A stretch of DNA of 64,000 nucleotides, taken from positions 40,634 to 104,633 of the forward strand of contig JAUHZO010000015.1 of NCBI GenBank assembly GCA_030425925.1, written 5' to 3'. The DNA comes from Alphaproteobacteria bacterium. Lineage in GTDB: Bacteria > Pseudomonadota > Alphaproteobacteria > Rhodobacterales > Rhodobacteraceae. Positions 1 through 10,353 of this stretch are shown one piece after another. Made by a program: the position numbers and the translations under genes. Position 1 is the stretch's first letter; each line of letters starts with the position of its first letter. The notes under the pieces were generated by a model. That model was given only the letters and a program-made list of their open reading frames with translations, did not search any database and was not told where the DNA came from.

Positions 1-1016
1 CGGACAAGGACTCACATCAGGTGTTCCTGGAACCAGAGGGCCTTGACGATCCCACGATCTATCCGAACGGCATTTCAACCTCGCTCCCGGAAGATGTACA
101 GGAAGCCTATGTCCGGACGATCCATGGTCTGGAGAACGTCACGATCCTGCAGCCTGGCTACGCCATCGAGTATGATTATGTCGACCCGCGGGCGCTGGAG
201 TCGCGTCTGGCCCTGCGTGCGGTCGAGGGGTTGTACCTTGCGGGGCAGATCAACGGGACAACCGGGTACGAGGAAGCGGCGGCGCAAGGTCTGGTGGCTG
301 GGTTGAATGCAGCGGCTGCGGCGCAGGAAAGGGAGGCCGTGCGCTTTGAACGGTCGGACAGCTATATCGGTGTGATGATCGACGATCTCACCACGCGGGG
401 CGTCTCTGAACCCTATCGCATGTTCACGTCCCGGGCAGAGTTCCGCCTGTCCCTTCGGGCGGACAATGCAGATCAACGTCTGACACCCCGTGCGATGGCG
501 CTGGGCATTGTGTCCGAGCATCGCCGGACCCATTTCGAAGAAAAGATGTCGGAACTGGCAAAGGGAAAGGCCCTGCTGGAGGCGCGGGTGTTTTCTCCGT
601 CGGAACTGCGGACGGCCGAGATTCAGGTCAACGCTGATGGCGTCAAGCGCAGCGCCTTTCAGGTGTTGGCGTTCAAGGACGTGTCCATCAGTGCATTGGG
701 AGGTCTTGAACCGGGTTTGCAAGCGATTCCCTTGAAAATCGCAGAGCAACTGGAACGTGACGCGCTGTACGCCAATTACCTGGAACGTCAGGCGCGGGAT
801 GTGGAGTCTTTGCGGAAAGAAGAAACGATGCGGATTCCGCCCGATTTTGACTTCGACAGTTTACCAAGCCTGTCAAAGGAACTGCGGAGCAAACTGTCTC
901 TGGCACGGCCCGAAACGATCGCGCAGGCCGGACGCATCGATGGGATCACTCCCGCGGCGTTGATGTTGCTGATTGCCAAACTCCGGCAGCAGGTCCGGAT
1001 GTCGTCCGCGTCATGA
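1..1016 (+). CDS. mnmG: tRNA uridine-5-carboxymethylaminomethyl(34) synthesis enzyme MnmG, C-terminal part
   Basis: MnmG (GidA) is the FAD-dependent partner of MnmE and modifies the wobble uridine of certain tRNAs. The window opens inside the gene, and the reading frame is open from base 3. The visible 337 residues include the family segment [10 protein letters not shown], the FAD-domain run [21 protein letters not shown], and the [23 protein letters not shown] stretch typical of GidA (given here in parts of one conserved region), followed by the helical C-terminal domain that contacts MnmE. The stop overlaps the rsmG start as ATGA, so the two are translationally coupled. This order followed by parAB is the classic origin-proximal arrangement. 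Identification is secure; only the N-terminal FAD-binding half is missing, because of the window edge. Confidence 0.97.
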   Translation, partial: DKDSHQVFLEPEGLDDPTIYPNGISTSLPEDVQEAYVRTIHGLENVTILQPGYAIEYDYVDPRALESRLALRAVEGLYLAGQINGTTGYEEAAAQGLVAGLNAAAAAQEREAVRFERSDSYIGVMIDDLTTRGVSEPYRMFTSRAEFRLSLRADNADQRLTPRAMALGIVSEHRRTHFEEKMSELAKGKALLEARVFSPSELRTAEIQVNADGVKRSAFQVLAFKDVSISALGGLEPGLQAIPLKIAEQLERDALYANYLERQARDVESLRKEETMRIPPDFDFDSLPSLSKELRSKLSLARPETIAQAGRIDGITPAALMLLIAKLRQQVRMSSAS

Positions 1017-1630
1017 TCAGAGAGTCGAAGGCACCGGTGGATGTTTCACGTGAAACATCCGAGCGGCTGGACCTGTACGCCGAACTGCTTCAAAAATGGA
1101 CCCCCAGGATCAACCTGGTCGCACCATCCACGGTATCAAACCTGCGAACCCGACATTTCGACGACTCCTTGCAACTGTTCGCTCTGGTCCCGGACAGCAT
1201 CCGTCATTGGGCGGACCTTGGGTCAGGCGGCGGATTTCCCGGCCTCGTCATTGCGATCCTTCTCGCCGAAAAACAGCCGGACGCACAGATCACCCTTGTC
1301 GAAAGCGACACCCGCAAATGCACCTTTCTCCGGACGGTGGCACGGGACACCGGGGTTGCGGTCACAATCCGGCAGGCACGGATTGAAGACCTGGACCCCC
1401 TGAACGCGTCGCATCTCAGCGCCCGCGCCCTCGCGCCTCTGCCGCAACTACTGGCCCATGCCAGCCGCCACCTCGCACCCTCGGGAACGGCGCTGTTCCC
1501 GAAAGGACGCCAGTGGCAAGCGGAGCATGCAGCTGCTCGAGACTCATGGCGTTTCACCTGTGTTCCCCATACAAGCCGGACGGACCCTGAATCCGTCATC
1601 CTTCAGATCGGAGATATCAAACATGTCTGA
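1013..1630 (+). CDS. rsmG: 16S rRNA (guanine527-N7)-methyltransferase RsmG
   Basis: RsmG (GidB) methylates N7 of G527 in 16S rRNA using S-adenosylmethionine. The 205-residue product has the usual length and carries the SAM-binding loop [11 protein letters not shown] near residues 68-78, the acidic VESD strand end near residue 97, and the early family motif RINLVAPST. The start ATG overlaps the mnmG stop and the end overlaps parA by 8 bases, so it sits in a tight operon with mnmG, parA and parB. Codons 10-16 contain a perfect parS palindrome (see separate entry), so this stretch has to satisfy both coding and ParB binding. Confidence 0.96.
   Translation: MIRESKAPVDVSRETSERLDLYAELLQKWTPRINLVAPSTVSNLRTRHFDDSLQLFALVPDSIRHWADLGSGGGFPGLVIAILLAEKQPDAQITLVESDTRKCTFLRTVARDTGVAVTIRQARIEDLDPLNASHLSARALAPLPQLLAHASRHLAPSGTALFPKGRQWQAEHAAARDSWRFTCVPHTSRTDPESVILQIGDIKHV
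1040..1059. promoter_or_regulatory. parS centromere site
   Basis: Bases 1042-1057 read TGTTTCACGTGAAACA, the canonical 16-bp chromosomal parS sequence, and the dyad extends to 20 bp with flanking GA/TC. It lies inside the rsmG coding region, about 580 bp upstream of parA. ParB encoded downstream is expected to load here and spread. The exact match to the consensus makes chance unlikely. Confidence 0.93.
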
Positions 1631-2432
1631 TCCTCTGGCGCGCAGCGCTTCCAAGATCATCGCGATCGCCAACCAGAAGGGGGGCGTGGGCAAGACCACC
1701 ACCACCATCAACCTTGGTGCCGCTTTGTGCGAGCTGGGGCTCAAGATCCTCGTCGTCGATCTCGATCCGCAGGGAAACGCGTCCACAGGTCTCGGCATCG
1801 AACCGGAAGATCGCGACTTCACCACCTATGACCTTCTTCTCGACGAGGTCGACATGGAAGACGTGATCGTGGAAACCGCCACTTCCGGCCTGTCGCTGAT
1901 CCCCGCCACGGTGGATCTGAGCTCCGCCGACATGGAACTCATCGCCAACGAAAAGCGCAGCTTTCTGCTGCATGACGCACTGCGGCAGCCGGTTCTGTCC
2001 GGATATGCCTTCGACTACATCCTGATCGATTGTCCGCCATCGCTCAACCTTCTGACGGTGAACGCGATGGTCGCTGCACATTCCGTGCTTGTGCCGCTGC
2101 AAAGCGAGTTCTTCGCCCTCGAGGGCCTGTCGCAACTCATGCTCACCATCCGGGAAGTCCGTCAGACTGCCAATCCCGATCTGCGGATCGAAGGTGTGGT
2201 CCTCACCATGTATGATGCGCGCAACAACCTCTCGCAGCAGGTCGAGGCGGACGCCCGCGACAATCTTGGTGATCTGGTTTTTGCTTCGGTGATCCCGCGC
2301 AATGTCCGGGTCAGCGAGGCCCCGTCTTATGCCTTGCCTGTCCTGTCCTACGACACGACCTCCAAAGGTGCCGCCGCCTACCGCGCGCTGGCCACCGAAC
2401 TGCTGAAAAAGAACGCACGCCTTGCCGCGTGA
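1623..2432 (+). CDS. parA: chromosome partitioning ATPase ParA
   Basis: ParA is a deviant-Walker ATPase that moves ParB-parS complexes and so segregates the chromosome origin. The 269-residue protein starts at the ATG overlapping the rsmG end. It shows the P-loop QKGGVGKTTTTINLG near residues 18-32, the Walker A' DLDPQGNASTGLG near 46-58 and Walker B YILIDCPPSLN near 126-136. It lacks the N-terminal DNA-binding extension of plasmid type Ia ParA, which fits a chromosomal Soj-type protein. The gene is followed after 25 bases by parB. Confidence 0.97.
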   Translation: MSDPLARSASKIIAIANQKGGVGKTTTTINLGAALCELGLKILVVDLDPQGNASTGLGIEPEDRDFTTYDLLLDEVDMEDVIVETATSGLSLIPATVDLSSADMELIANEKRSFLLHDALRQPVLSGYAFDYILIDCPPSLNLLTVNAMVAAHSVLVPLQSEFFALEGLSQLMLTIREVRQTANPDLRIEGVVLTMYDARNNLSQQVEADARDNLGDLVFASVIPRNVRVSEAPSYALPVLSYDTTSKGAAAYRALATELLKKNARLAA

Positions 2433-2457
2433 CACAAGAAACCAGAAGGGGCACGAG

Positions 2458-3372
2458 ATGGTACAACGCAAGGAACCGCGCAAAGGGCTTGGCCGTGGAT
2501 TGTCGGCGCTCATGGCCGATGTGGATACGGCCCGCACCACAAGCGAAACGACCGCCCCGGAAACCCGCCGCGCCGACCGGACGGTGCCGGTGGAACGGAT
2601 CACCCCAAATCCGGATCAGCCCCGTCGCCAGTTCACCGAAGACCAGCTTCAGGAACTGGCAGAGTCGATCCGCACCAAGGGCATCCTGCAGCCGCTGATC
2701 GTCCGTCCCAATCCGCGCGATCCGTCCGGCTTTGAAATTGTTGCGGGCGAACGCCGCTGGCGCGCGGCGCAGATTGCGCAACTGCACGAAGTCCCCGTGC
2801 TCGTCCGGGATTTCAACGATACCGAAGTCCTCGAAGTTGCCATCATCGAAAACATCCAGCGTGCCGATCTCAATCCCATCGAAGAGGCGGCGGGCTACCG
2901 GCAGCTGATGTTCAAGTTCGGGCATACTCAGGAAAAGATGGCCGAAGCCCTGGGCAAAAGCCGAAGCCACATCGCCAACCTCCTGCGCCTCCTGAACCTG
3001 CCCGAAAGCGTTCAGGACATGGTCGCCCGCGGCGACCTGAGCGCCGGCCATGCCCGTACCTTGATCACCGCTGCCAAACCCGAAGACCTGGCGCAACGTA
3101 TCGTGCAAAAGGGCCTGTCGGTGCGTGAGGCAGAAAAACTGGCCCGCGACAACACGCCCTCCGACAAGCCGCGCAAGCGCCCGGACGGTGCGTTCGAGAT
3201 CGACAAGGACGCCGACACCAAGGCCCTCGAAGGAGATTTGTCGGCAACGCTGGGCATGAAGGTCAAGATCGACCACAAACCGGGCCAGGAAAAGGGCCGC
3301 CTCACCATCTCGTATGACACGCTGGAACAACTCGACGCGCTGTGCGCCCTGCTCAGCACCAGCCGGAATTAA
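2458..3372 (+). CDS. parB: chromosome partitioning CTPase/DNA-binding protein ParB
   Basis: ParB binds parS, hydrolyses CTP and forms a sliding clamp on DNA. The 304-residue protein starts at an ATG preceded by an AGAAGGGG ribosome site. It opens with the basic RKGLGRGLSAL motif, which stimulates ParA in this family. It then has the CTP-binding region with GERRWRAA near residues 98-105 and ENIQRADLNPIEEA near 138-151, the helix-turn-helix with KSRSHIANLLRLL near 175-187, and a C-terminal dimerisation domain. It is the last gene of the mnmG-rsmG-parA-parB run and converges on hemW with stops only a few bases apart. Confidence 0.97.
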   Translation: MVQRKEPRKGLGRGLSALMADVDTARTTSETTAPETRRADRTVPVERITPNPDQPRRQFTEDQLQELAESIRTKGILQPLIVRPNPRDPSGFEIVAGERRWRAAQIAQLHEVPVLVRDFNDTEVLEVAIIENIQRADLNPIEEAAGYRQLMFKFGHTQEKMAEALGKSRSHIANLLRLLNLPESVQDMVARGDLSAGHARTLITAAKPEDLAQRIVQKGLSVREAEKLARDNTPSDKPRKRPDGAFEIDKDADTKALEGDLSATLGMKVKIDHKPGQEKGRLTISYDTLEQLDALCALLSTSRN

Positions 3373-4529
3373 TCCCCAGGCATCAACCGGGCCACAACCC
3401 GGTTGAGCATCAGCCGACCCCGCGGGGTGGTCCCGATCCGGCCATCCGCCTGCCAGATCAGTCCGAAATCCAGCAGGTCTTCCAGATCCCTCTCCGGCAG
3501 CGCGGCGTCACACAGGCCGCGCGCCCGCGCCACCTCGATCCCCTCGGTCAGCCTCAGACCCATCATCAGGTATTCGCCGGCCATGTCCCGCGCGGTCAGC
3601 CGCTCCAACCTCCGGTCCCCCGAACCCGCCTCGGCGGCTTCCAGCCACCGCATGGGCATGGACCACGCCTCGGTGGCATGGCGCAACCCGTCCTGCGTCA
3701 GACGCCCATGTGCACCGGGTCCGATCCCGGCCCAGTCGCCATACCGCCAATAGACCAGATTGTGACGCGACTCCGCCCCGTCCCGCGCATGGTTCGACAC
3801 TTCATACGCCCGATAGCCTGCGGCATCGCACATCTCCTGGGTCAGCTCGAACAGATCGGCCGCCAGGTCCTCCTCCGGCAGTCCACGCAGCCCCCCGGCC
3901 TGGGCCCGGTCCCAGAAGGCCGTTCCCGGTTCCAGGGTCAGCTGGTACAGCGACAGATGATCCAGCCCAAGGTCAAGGAACGCCTGCAATTCCGCTTCCC
4001 AATCCGTCAGGCTCTGATCCTGCCGCGCATAGATAAGATCGGCACTGACGCGCGAAAAGACATCCCGGGCCACGTCCAGCGCCGCCCGGGCCTCGCGGAC
4101 ATCATGCAACCGTCCCAGCCGTTTCAGATCCGCGTCCCGCAGGGCCTGAACGCCCAGCGACACGCGGTTCACCCCTGCCGCGGCATGAGCACGAAACCGG
4201 CCCGCCTCAACGGATCGCGGATTGGCCTCCAGCGTGATCTCGATGTCATTGGCCCAGATCCAGCTCTGCCGTGCCGCATCCAGAACCCGCGCCACGGTTT
4301 CGGGCAACATCAGGGACGGCGTGCCACCGCCAAAGAAGATCGACCCCAGCACCCGCCCTTTTGTCGTTTCCGCCACGCGGCCGACCTCCCGGGCCAGCGC
4401 CGCTGCCCAGCGGTCCTGGTCAACGCCCTGCACCACGTGGCTGTTGAAGTCGCAATAGGGGCACTTGGCCTCGCAAAACGGCCAGTGCACATACAGGCCG
4501 AAACCACCGGCCCGCCAGTCCTCAGCCAA
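3369..4529 (-). CDS. hemW: HemW-type radical SAM protein (oxygen-independent coproporphyrinogen III oxidase-like)
   Basis: This is a radical SAM protein of the HemN/HemW family. HemW binds heme and acts as a heme chaperone, and it is not a true coproporphyrinogen dehydrogenase. The 4Fe-4S motif CEAKCPYCDF lies about 22 residues from the proposed start, and the GLYVHWPFC lead-in is typical. The motif FFGGGTPSLM and the HNLVYWRYGDWAGIGPGAHG region follow. I chose the TTG at 4529 because it gives MAEDWRAGGFGLYVHW, matching the family length (386 residues) and overlapping the rdgB stop by 8 bases. It is the third gene of a reverse rph-rdgB-hemW operon. The start codon is the least certain part. 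Confidence 0.9.
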   Translation of the reverse strand: MAEDWRAGGFGLYVHWPFCEAKCPYCDFNSHVVQGVDQDRWAAALAREVGRVAETTKGRVLGSIFFGGGTPSLMLPETVARVLDAARQSWIWANDIEITLEANPRSVEAGRFRAHAAAGVNRVSLGVQALRDADLKRLGRLHDVREARAALDVARDVFSRVSADLIYARQDQSLTDWEAELQAFLDLGLDHLSLYQLTLEPGTAFWDRAQAGGLRGLPEEDLAADLFELTQEMCDAAGYRAYEVSNHARDGAESRHNLVYWRYGDWAGIGPGAHGRLTQDGLRHATEAWSMPMRWLEAAEAGSGDRRLERLTARDMAGEYLMMGLRLTEGIEVARARGLCDAALPERDLEDLLDFGLIWQADGRIGTTPRGRLMLNRVVARLMPGD

Positions 4530-5130
4530 GGCAGGCCGCCACGAACTTGCGGGTGGCATCGGCCCGGTGGCTGATCCCGTTCTTGGTCTTCGGGTCCATT
4601 TCGCCAAAGGTCACGTCATGCCCGTCCGGCTGAAAGATCGGGTCATAGCCATGCCCCTCCATCCCGCGCATCGGCCAGACCACCCGGCCGGGCATCACCC
4701 CGGCAAAGACGGCATCCACCCCGTCCGGCCAGGCCAGCACCAGCGTGCAGCAGAATCGCGCCGTCCAGGGCTCTGCCGCCCCGCTGTCCAGCAACAGGGT
4801 GTGGGTCTTTTCCATGGCCATCCGGAAATCGCGCCCAGAGCCGGTTTCGGCCCAATCCGCAGTATAGACGCCCGGGGCACCGTCCAGGGCGTCGATCTCG
4901 ATCCCGGAATCGTCCGCCAGCGCGGGCAACCCCGTGGCCCCCGCTGCCGCATGTGCCTTCAGCCGCGCGTTCTCGACAAATGTCGTCCCGGTCTCCTCGG
5001 GTTCCGGCAACGCCATCTCCGCCGCGCCCACCACCGTGACGCCATATGGCGTCAAAAGCTGCACCATCTCCGCCAGCTTCCCGGCGTTATGCGTGGCCAC
5101 GAGCAACCGGCCCGCCTCGAGCCTGCGCAT
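4522..5130 (-). CDS. rdgB: XTP/dITP (non-canonical purine NTP) pyrophosphatase RdgB
   Basis: RdgB hydrolyses dITP, XTP and similar deaminated purine nucleotides to monophosphates, so keeping them out of DNA and RNA. The 202-residue product has the N-terminal ATHNAGKLAEM motif, the ALADDSGIEIDAL metal/substrate loop near residues 69-81, the GYDPIF motif and the C-terminal SHRADATRKF. The start ATG shares one base with the rph stop, and the end overlaps hemW, so the three genes are co-transcribed. This rph-rdgB pairing is widespread in alphaproteobacteria. Confidence 0.96.
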   Translation of the reverse strand: MRRLEAGRLLVATHNAGKLAEMVQLLTPYGVTVVGAAEMALPEPEETGTTFVENARLKAHAAAGATGLPALADDSGIEIDALDGAPGVYTADWAETGSGRDFRMAMEKTHTLLLDSGAAEPWTARFCCTLVLAWPDGVDAVFAGVMPGRVVWPMRGMEGHGYDPIFQPDGHDVTFGEMDPKTKNGISHRADATRKFVAACLG

Positions 5131-5843
5131 CACGCCACGGCCGCGCGCTGAGCCGCCACAAGCTCCGCCACCCCGGCCTCCGCCAGGTCCAGAAGCTGGG
5201 CCATCTCGGGGCGCGAGAATGTCGCCCCTTCGGCCGACATCTGCACCTCGATCAGCCGTCCGTCGCCGCGCAGCACGAAATTGCCGTCCACCCCGGCCTC
5301 GCTGTCTTCGGGATAATCCAGGTCCAGCACCGGCTGCCCGGCATAGATCCCGCAACTCACCGCCGCGACCTCCGACACCAGCGGATCGGTCACGATGGCC
5401 CCGGCCTTCATCAGCGCCGTCACGGCGAGCCGTAGCGCCACCCAGCCACCGGTGATCGAGGCACAGCGCGTGCCGCCATCGGCCTGGATCACGTCGCAGT
5501 CCACGGTGATCTGCCGCTCGCCCAGGGCCACCCGGTCCACGCCGGCGCGCAGGCTGCGCCCGATCAGCCGCTGGATTTCCACGGTCCGGCCGCCCTGCTT
5601 GCCCGCCTGCGCCTCGCGCCGCATCCGGGTCGAGGTCGAGCGCGGCAACATCCCGTATTCCGCCGTGACCCAGCCCAGGCCCGAGCCCTTCACGAACGGC
5701 GGCACCCGCTCTTCCAGCGACGCCGTGCACAGCACATGCGTGTCGCCCATCCGGATCAGGCAGGAGCCTTCGGCATGTTTCACCACGCCCGTCTCGATTG
5801 AAACGCTGCGCATTTCACTTAAGTTCCGTCCTGACGGTCGCAT
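5130..5843 (-). CDS. rph: ribonuclease PH
   Basis: RNase PH is a phosphorolytic 3'-5' exoribonuclease that trims tRNA 3' ends. The 237-residue protein has the usual length when started at MRPSGRN. It shows the family opening RPSGR, the substrate-binding arginine-rich run STSTRMRRE near residues 74-82, the [16 protein letters not shown] helix, and the [11 protein letters not shown] phosphate-binding region. It is the first gene of the reverse operon with rdgB and hemW, and is divergent from hrcA across about 90 bp that must hold both promoters. Confidence 0.97.
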   Translation of the reverse strand: MRPSGRNLSEMRSVSIETGVVKHAEGSCLIRMGDTHVLCTASLEERVPPFVKGSGLGWVTAEYGMLPRSTSTRMRREAQAGKQGGRTVEIQRLIGRSLRAGVDRVALGERQITVDCDVIQADGGTRCASITGGWVALRLAVTALMKAGAIVTDPLVSEVAAVSCGIYAGQPVLDLDYPEDSEAGVDGNFVLRGDGRLIEVQMSAEGATFSRPEMAQLLDLAEAGVAELVAAQRAAVA

Positions 5844-5935
5844 GCCGATCCTCCGATTGGTCTGCCCCGGGATAGACGCCGTGGCCGGGAAGGTGCAAGC
5901 CCGATTGACGTCAGCCACCGCCCATCTTTAATGGC

Positions 5936-7027
5936 ATGGTCCAGCCGAGGCCCGAGATGAAAGAGGCATCCCAGCTCCTGTCCCAGATGAACGACCGCTC
6001 GCGCGAGGTGTTCCGCCGCGTGGTCGAAGGCTACCTGCAGACCGGGGAGCCCGTGGGCTCACGCACCCTGACCCGGACCCTGTCCGAAAACGTGTCCGCT
6101 GCCACCATCCGCAACGTGATGCAGGATCTCGAATTTCTCGGTCTGCTGGACAGCCCGCATGTCAGCGCGGGCCGCATCCCCACGCAACAGGGCCTGCGGA
6201 TGTTCGTGGACGGCCTGCTCGAAGTGCGCGAGCTTGACGACGAGGACCGCGACCGCCTCGACGCCACGCTGGGCACCAACAGCCTTGATGTCGGCGGTCT
6301 GCTCGATCAGGTGGGATCGGCTCTGTCCGGCGTGACCCAGGGCGCATCGCTGGTGCTGACGCCCAAACACGAGGCCCCGCTCAAACACATCGATTTCGTC
6401 TCGCTTTCCCCCACGCGCGCGCTTGTGGTCATCGTCTTTGCCGACGGTCACGTGGAAAACCGCCTGTTCACCCCGCCGCCCGGCCATACCCAAAGCGCCA
6501 TGCGCGAGGCGGCGAACTTCCTCAACGCTTTCGCCGAATCCCGCACGTTCAGCGAATTGCGCACGGCCATCGCGCGTGAAATCGCCGCCCGCCGCCAGGA
6601 ACTCGACACCCTTGCCGCCGACCTGGTGGATTCCGGGATCGCGGCATGGGAAGACACCAACGACACCTCGGCCCGCCTCATCGTGCGCGGACGGGCCAAC
6701 CTCCTGGCCGACGAGACCGCCGAGGAAGAACTGGACCGGATCCGCACCCTGTTCGACGATCTCGAACGCAAGCGTGACATCGCCGAGTTTCTCGAACTGG
6801 CCGAGGATGGCGAAGGCGTGCGCATTTTCATCGGCTCCGAAAACAAACTTTTCTCACTTTCGGGTTCCTCTCTGGTGGTCTCTCCATATATGAACGCAGA
6901 CCGAAAGATCATGGGTGTGGTGGGCGTGATCGGCCCGACCCGCCTGAACTATGGCCGGATCGTCCCCATCGTGGACTACACGGCGCAACTGGTCGGCAAG
7001 CTGATTGCCGAGCGGCGACAGAGGTGA
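5936..7027 (+). CDS. hrcA: heat-inducible transcription repressor HrcA
   Basis: HrcA represses groESL and related chaperone genes by binding CIRCE inverted repeats. The product has an N-terminal winged helix (VSAATIRNVMQDLEFLGLLDSP, residues about 47-68, listed as the recognition region), a GAF-like middle domain and the C-terminal family motif GVVGVIGPTRLNYGRIVPIV in consecutive parts. The reading frame opens at 5936 (363 residues), but the ATG at 5957 (MKEASQLL) is equally likely. No CIRCE element is visible immediately upstream, so autoregulation is not evident here. It is followed three bases later by grpE. Confidence 0.95.
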   Translation: MVQPRPEMKEASQLLSQMNDRSREVFRRVVEGYLQTGEPVGSRTLTRTLSENVSAATIRNVMQDLEFLGLLDSPHVSAGRIPTQQGLRMFVDGLLEVRELDDEDRDRLDATLGTNSLDVGGLLDQVGSALSGVTQGASLVLTPKHEAPLKHIDFVSLSPTRALVVIVFADGHVENRLFTPPPGHTQSAMREAANFLNAFAESRTFSELRTAIAREIAARRQELDTLAADLVDSGIAAWEDTNDTSARLIVRGRANLLADETAEEELDRIRTLFDDLERKRDIAEFLELAEDGEGVRIFIGSENKLFSLSGSSLVVSPYMNADRKIMGVVGVIGPTRLNYGRIVPIVDYTAQLVGKLIAERRQR

Positions 7028-7030
7028 AGA

Positions 7031-7591
7031 ATGGCAGAGCCCAAGGACAACGAGTTCCTCGATGACATCGAGGCAGCGCTTGCAGAAGAAGACATCGCCC
7101 GCGACGAAATCTCCGACACCGAGGCCGAGCTTGACGCCCTGCGCGCGGAACGCGACGATTTCAAGGACCGTTTCATGCGCGCCCTGGCCGAGGCCGAAAA
7201 CGCGCGCAAGCGGGCCGACAAGGACCGCCGCGAGGCGCAGCAATATGGCGGCTCCCGCCTGGCGCGCGATCTTCTGCCGGTCTACGACAATCTCCAGCGC
7301 GCGCTGAACGCCGCCCGCGAAGACGGCGAAACCGCCTCTGCCGCGCTGGTCGAAGGGATCGAGCTGACCTTGCGCGAATTGCTGCACGTCTTCGACAAGC
7401 ACGGCGTCACACGGATCTCCCCCGAGGTCGGCGACCGCTTCGATCCCCAGCAGCACGAGGCCATGTTCGAGGCCCCGGTTCCCGGCACCCGCGCCGGCGA
7501 CATCATCCAGGTGTCCGCCGAAGGCTTCCTGCTGTTCGACCGCCTGCTCCGCCCCGCCCAGGTCGGCGTCAGTTCCATGCCCGCCGCCTAG
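7031..7591 (+). CDS. grpE: nucleotide exchange factor GrpE
   Basis: GrpE releases ADP from DnaK in the Hsp70 cycle. The 186-residue product shows the long acidic N-terminal coiled coil (residues about 20-60), the four-helix bundle and the C-terminal beta domain. The signature runs from VYDNLQRAL through LLHVFDKHGV and FDPQQHEAMF to LLRPAQVGVS. It lies three bases behind hrcA, so the heat-shock repressor and the co-chaperone are in one unit. It converges on mutS with only 16 bases between the stops. Confidence 0.97.
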   Translation: MAEPKDNEFLDDIEAALAEEDIARDEISDTEAELDALRAERDDFKDRFMRALAEAENARKRADKDRREAQQYGGSRLARDLLPVYDNLQRALNAAREDGETASAALVEGIELTLRELLHVFDKHGVTRISPEVGDRFDPQQHEAMFEAPVPGTRAGDIIQVSAEGFLLFDRLLRPAQVGVSSMPAA

Positions 7592-7607
7592 GCATTGCGG
7601 GGCGGGA

Positions 7608-10265
7608 TCACGCCTCCGGCGGCAGCAGCGCCTTGAGGTCGTAGAGCATCTGCAGCGCCTCCCGCGGCGACATCTCGTCGAGGGTCAGCGCACGAAGACG
7701 GGTCTCGATCTCGCTGGCCGTCTCGGGCTTGTGCTCCGGGACGGGCCGCAGCGCTGCCGCGCTGAAAAGCGGCAGATCGTCGATCAGCGCCCGGGGCGCG
7801 GCGCGCCCCCGTTCTCCTGCCTCCAGTGCGCTCAGCACGTCCCGCGCCCGGTCCGTCACCGCAGGCGGCAACCCCGCCAGCTGCGCCACCTGCACGCCAT
7901 AAGACCGGTCTGCCGCGCCGTCGCGCACCTCGTGCAGAAAGATCACTTCGCCCTGCCACTCCTTCACCGCCACCGTGGCATTGCGAACCCCGTCCAGCTT
8001 GCCGGCCAGTTGCGTCAACTCGTGGTAATGCGTTGCAAACAGCCCGCGCACCCGGTTCACCGCCTGCAGATGCTCCAGAACCGCCCAGGCGATGGACAGA
8101 CCGTCATAGGTGGCCGTGCCGCGCCCGATCTCGTCCAGGATCACCAGCGCTCGTGCGTCTGCCTGGTTCAGGATGGCCGCCGTCTCCACCATCTCCACCA
8201 TGAAGGTCGACCGCCCCCGCGCCAGATCGTCCGAGGCCCCGACCCGGCTGAACACCTGGCTCACCAGGCCGATCTCCGCCCGTTCCGCCGGAACAAAGGA
8301 CCCGATCTGCGCCAGCAGCGCGATCAGCGCGTTCTGGCGCAGAAAGGTCGACTTGCCCGACATGTTCGGACCGGTCAGAAGCGTGACCGCCGCCCCGTCG
8401 CCTTCGGCATCCAGCACGCAATCATTGGCAACAAAAGGCGTGCCGCTGGCCTGCAGCGCGGCCTCCACCACCGGATGGCGCCCGCCGATCACGGTGAACC
8501 GCCGGCTGTCATCCACCACGGGTGCCCGCCAGTCCCGCGCCCGCGCCAGATCGGCCAGTCCCAGCGTCAGGTCGAACACCGCCAGCGCCCCCGACAGCCC
8601 CGACAACGCCGCGGCTTCCTCCAGAACCGCGGCGCGCAACTGCCCGAACAGCCGCTTCTCGATCGCCTGCGCCTCGCCTCCGGCGTTCAGGATCCGGGTT
8701 TCCAGCTCCGACAGGTCCACCGTCGTGAACCGCACCTGGTTGGCGGTCGTCTGACGATGGATGAATGTTTCGGACAGCGGCGGCGACATCATCTTTTCCG
8801 CGTGCAGCGCCGTTGTCTCGATGAAGTACCCCAGAACGTTGTTGTGCTTGATCTTCAGGGCCGGCACGCCACTCAGCCGGGCATAGTCCGCCTGCATCCC
8901 GGCAATCACACTGCGGCCTTCGTCCCGCAGCCGCCGCGCGGCGTCCAGATCCGCGTCAAACCCGGTCGCCACAAACCCGCCATCGCGCACCAGCAAGGGC
9001 GGCTCGGCCACAAGGGCACTGTCCAGCAGCTCCAACAGCGGCCATGACCCGCCCAGCGCCTCATGCGCCGCCTCCAGTTCGTCCGGCAAGGCGCTCTTGT
9101 CCAGCGCCGCCTGCAGGGCCCGGGCCTGCTCCAGCGCCCGCCGCACCGCTGCCAGGTCCCGCGGGCCTCCCCGGTCCAGCCCCAGCCGGGACAGGGCCCG
9201 GTCCAGATCGGGCACGCGGCGCAGGATCTGCCGAACGGCTTCCGCCTCGGCCGCCCCGGTGGCCCAGCCCACCGCGTCCAGCCGGGCCCGGATCACCTCC
9301 AGATCGCGCGACGGTGCCGACAGCCGCCGCTCCAGCAGCCGCGCCCCCGCCGCGGTCAGTGTCCGGTCGATCACCGACAAGAGCGAGCCGGCACGCCCGC
9401 CCTGCATCGACCGCGTCAGTTCCAGATTGCGCCGCGTGGCGGCATCGATCTGCATGAAGCGCTGCACCGCCTCCCGCCGGGGCGGCGACAACAGCGGCAG
9501 TCGGCCCTTCTGGGTGATGTCGAGATAATCCACCACCGCCCCCATGGCCGACAGCTCCACCCGCGAAAACGTGCCGAACCCGTCCAGCTCCTGCACCCCC
9601 CAGACCCGGCACAAGCGCTGCTGCGCATTGCTGCTGTCGAAGGAGGCCGCCGCCAGCACGGTTGCGCTGACCCCCAGATCGTCCAGCACCGCGCGCAGCG
9701 CCGCATCCACCGTCTCTGTCACCAGGATTTCCGACGGGGCCAGCCGCGCGATCTCGGCGCCGATCCGGGCCTGGGTCACCGGCATCACGTGAAACGCGCC
9801 GGTGGACATGTCGCACCAGCTCAGCGCCCAGTCCTCGCGCACCCGCGCCAGGGCCGCCAGGTAATTGTGCCGCCGCGCCTCCAGCAGGCTTTCCTCGGTC
9901 AGGGTCCCGGGCGTCACCAGCCGCACCACATCGCGCCTGACCACCGATTTCGATCCGCGTTTCCTGGCCTCCTCCGGGCTTTCCAGCTGTTCGCCCACGG
10001 CCACGCGAAACCCCTTGCGGATCAGCGTCAACAGATAGCCCTCGGCGGCATGCACCGGCACGCCGCACATCGGGATATCCTCTCCGGCATGTTTGCCGCG
10101 TTTGGTCAGCGCGATGTCCAGCGCCTCGCTGGCCGCCACGGCGTCGTCAAAGAACAACTCGTAAAAATCGCCCATCCGGTAGAACAACAACGCGTCCGGG
10201 TACTGCGCCTTTATCTCCAGATATTGCGCCATCATCGGCGTGACCTGCGGCTTGTTCGCGCTCAA
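7608..10265 (-). CDS. mutS: DNA mismatch repair protein MutS
   Basis: MutS recognises base mismatches and small loops and starts methyl-independent repair with MutL. The 885-residue product has the N-terminal mismatch-binding FYE element in [13 protein letters not shown], the connector and lever domains, and a C-terminal ABC-type ATPase. That ATPase has Walker [17 protein letters not shown], the Walker B region [18 protein letters not shown] and the H-loop FATHYHEL. I placed the start at TTG 10265, because a purine-rich GGGGGAAGG lies just before it and [19 protein letters not shown] is the expected N-terminus. It is divergent from maeB. Confidence 0.96.
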   Translation of the reverse strand: MSANKPQVTPMMAQYLEIKAQYPDALLFYRMGDFYELFFDDAVAASEALDIALTKRGKHAGEDIPMCGVPVHAAEGYLLTLIRKGFRVAVGEQLESPEEARKRGSKSVVRRDVVRLVTPGTLTEESLLEARRHNYLAALARVREDWALSWCDMSTGAFHVMPVTQARIGAEIARLAPSEILVTETVDAALRAVLDDLGVSATVLAAASFDSSNAQQRLCRVWGVQELDGFGTFSRVELSAMGAVVDYLDITQKGRLPLLSPPRREAVQRFMQIDAATRRNLELTRSMQGGRAGSLLSVIDRTLTAAGARLLERRLSAPSRDLEVIRARLDAVGWATGAAEAEAVRQILRRVPDLDRALSRLGLDRGGPRDLAAVRRALEQARALQAALDKSALPDELEAAHEALGGSWPLLELLDSALVAEPPLLVRDGGFVATGFDADLDAARRLRDEGRSVIAGMQADYARLSGVPALKIKHNNVLGYFIETTALHAEKMMSPPLSETFIHRQTTANQVRFTTVDLSELETRILNAGGEAQAIEKRLFGQLRAAVLEEAAALSGLSGALAVFDLTLGLADLARARDWRAPVVDDSRRFTVIGGRHPVVEAALQASGTPFVANDCVLDAEGDGAAVTLLTGPNMSGKSTFLRQNALIALLAQIGSFVPAERAEIGLVSQVFSRVGASDDLARGRSTFMVEMVETAAILNQADARALVILDEIGRGTATYDGLSIAWAVLEHLQAVNRVRGLFATHYHELTQLAGKLDGVRNATVAVKEWQGEVIFLHEVRDGAADRSYGVQVAQLAGLPPAVTDRARDVLSALEAGERGRAAPRALIDDLPLFSAAALRPVPEHKPETASEIETRLRALTLDEMSPREALQMLYDLKALLPPEA

Positions 10266-10353
10266 TGGCCTTCCCCCCACGGATTTCGCATGACATTAAT
10301 TCGGCCAACCCCGGGAAAAAACCCGCTATCCGGCAAGAAGAAAGACGGCGCGC

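Noticed and set aside
5844..5935. Search for a CIRCE element between rph and hrcA
   Set aside because: No TTAGCACTC-type inverted repeat is present, so HrcA autoregulation from this region is not supported.
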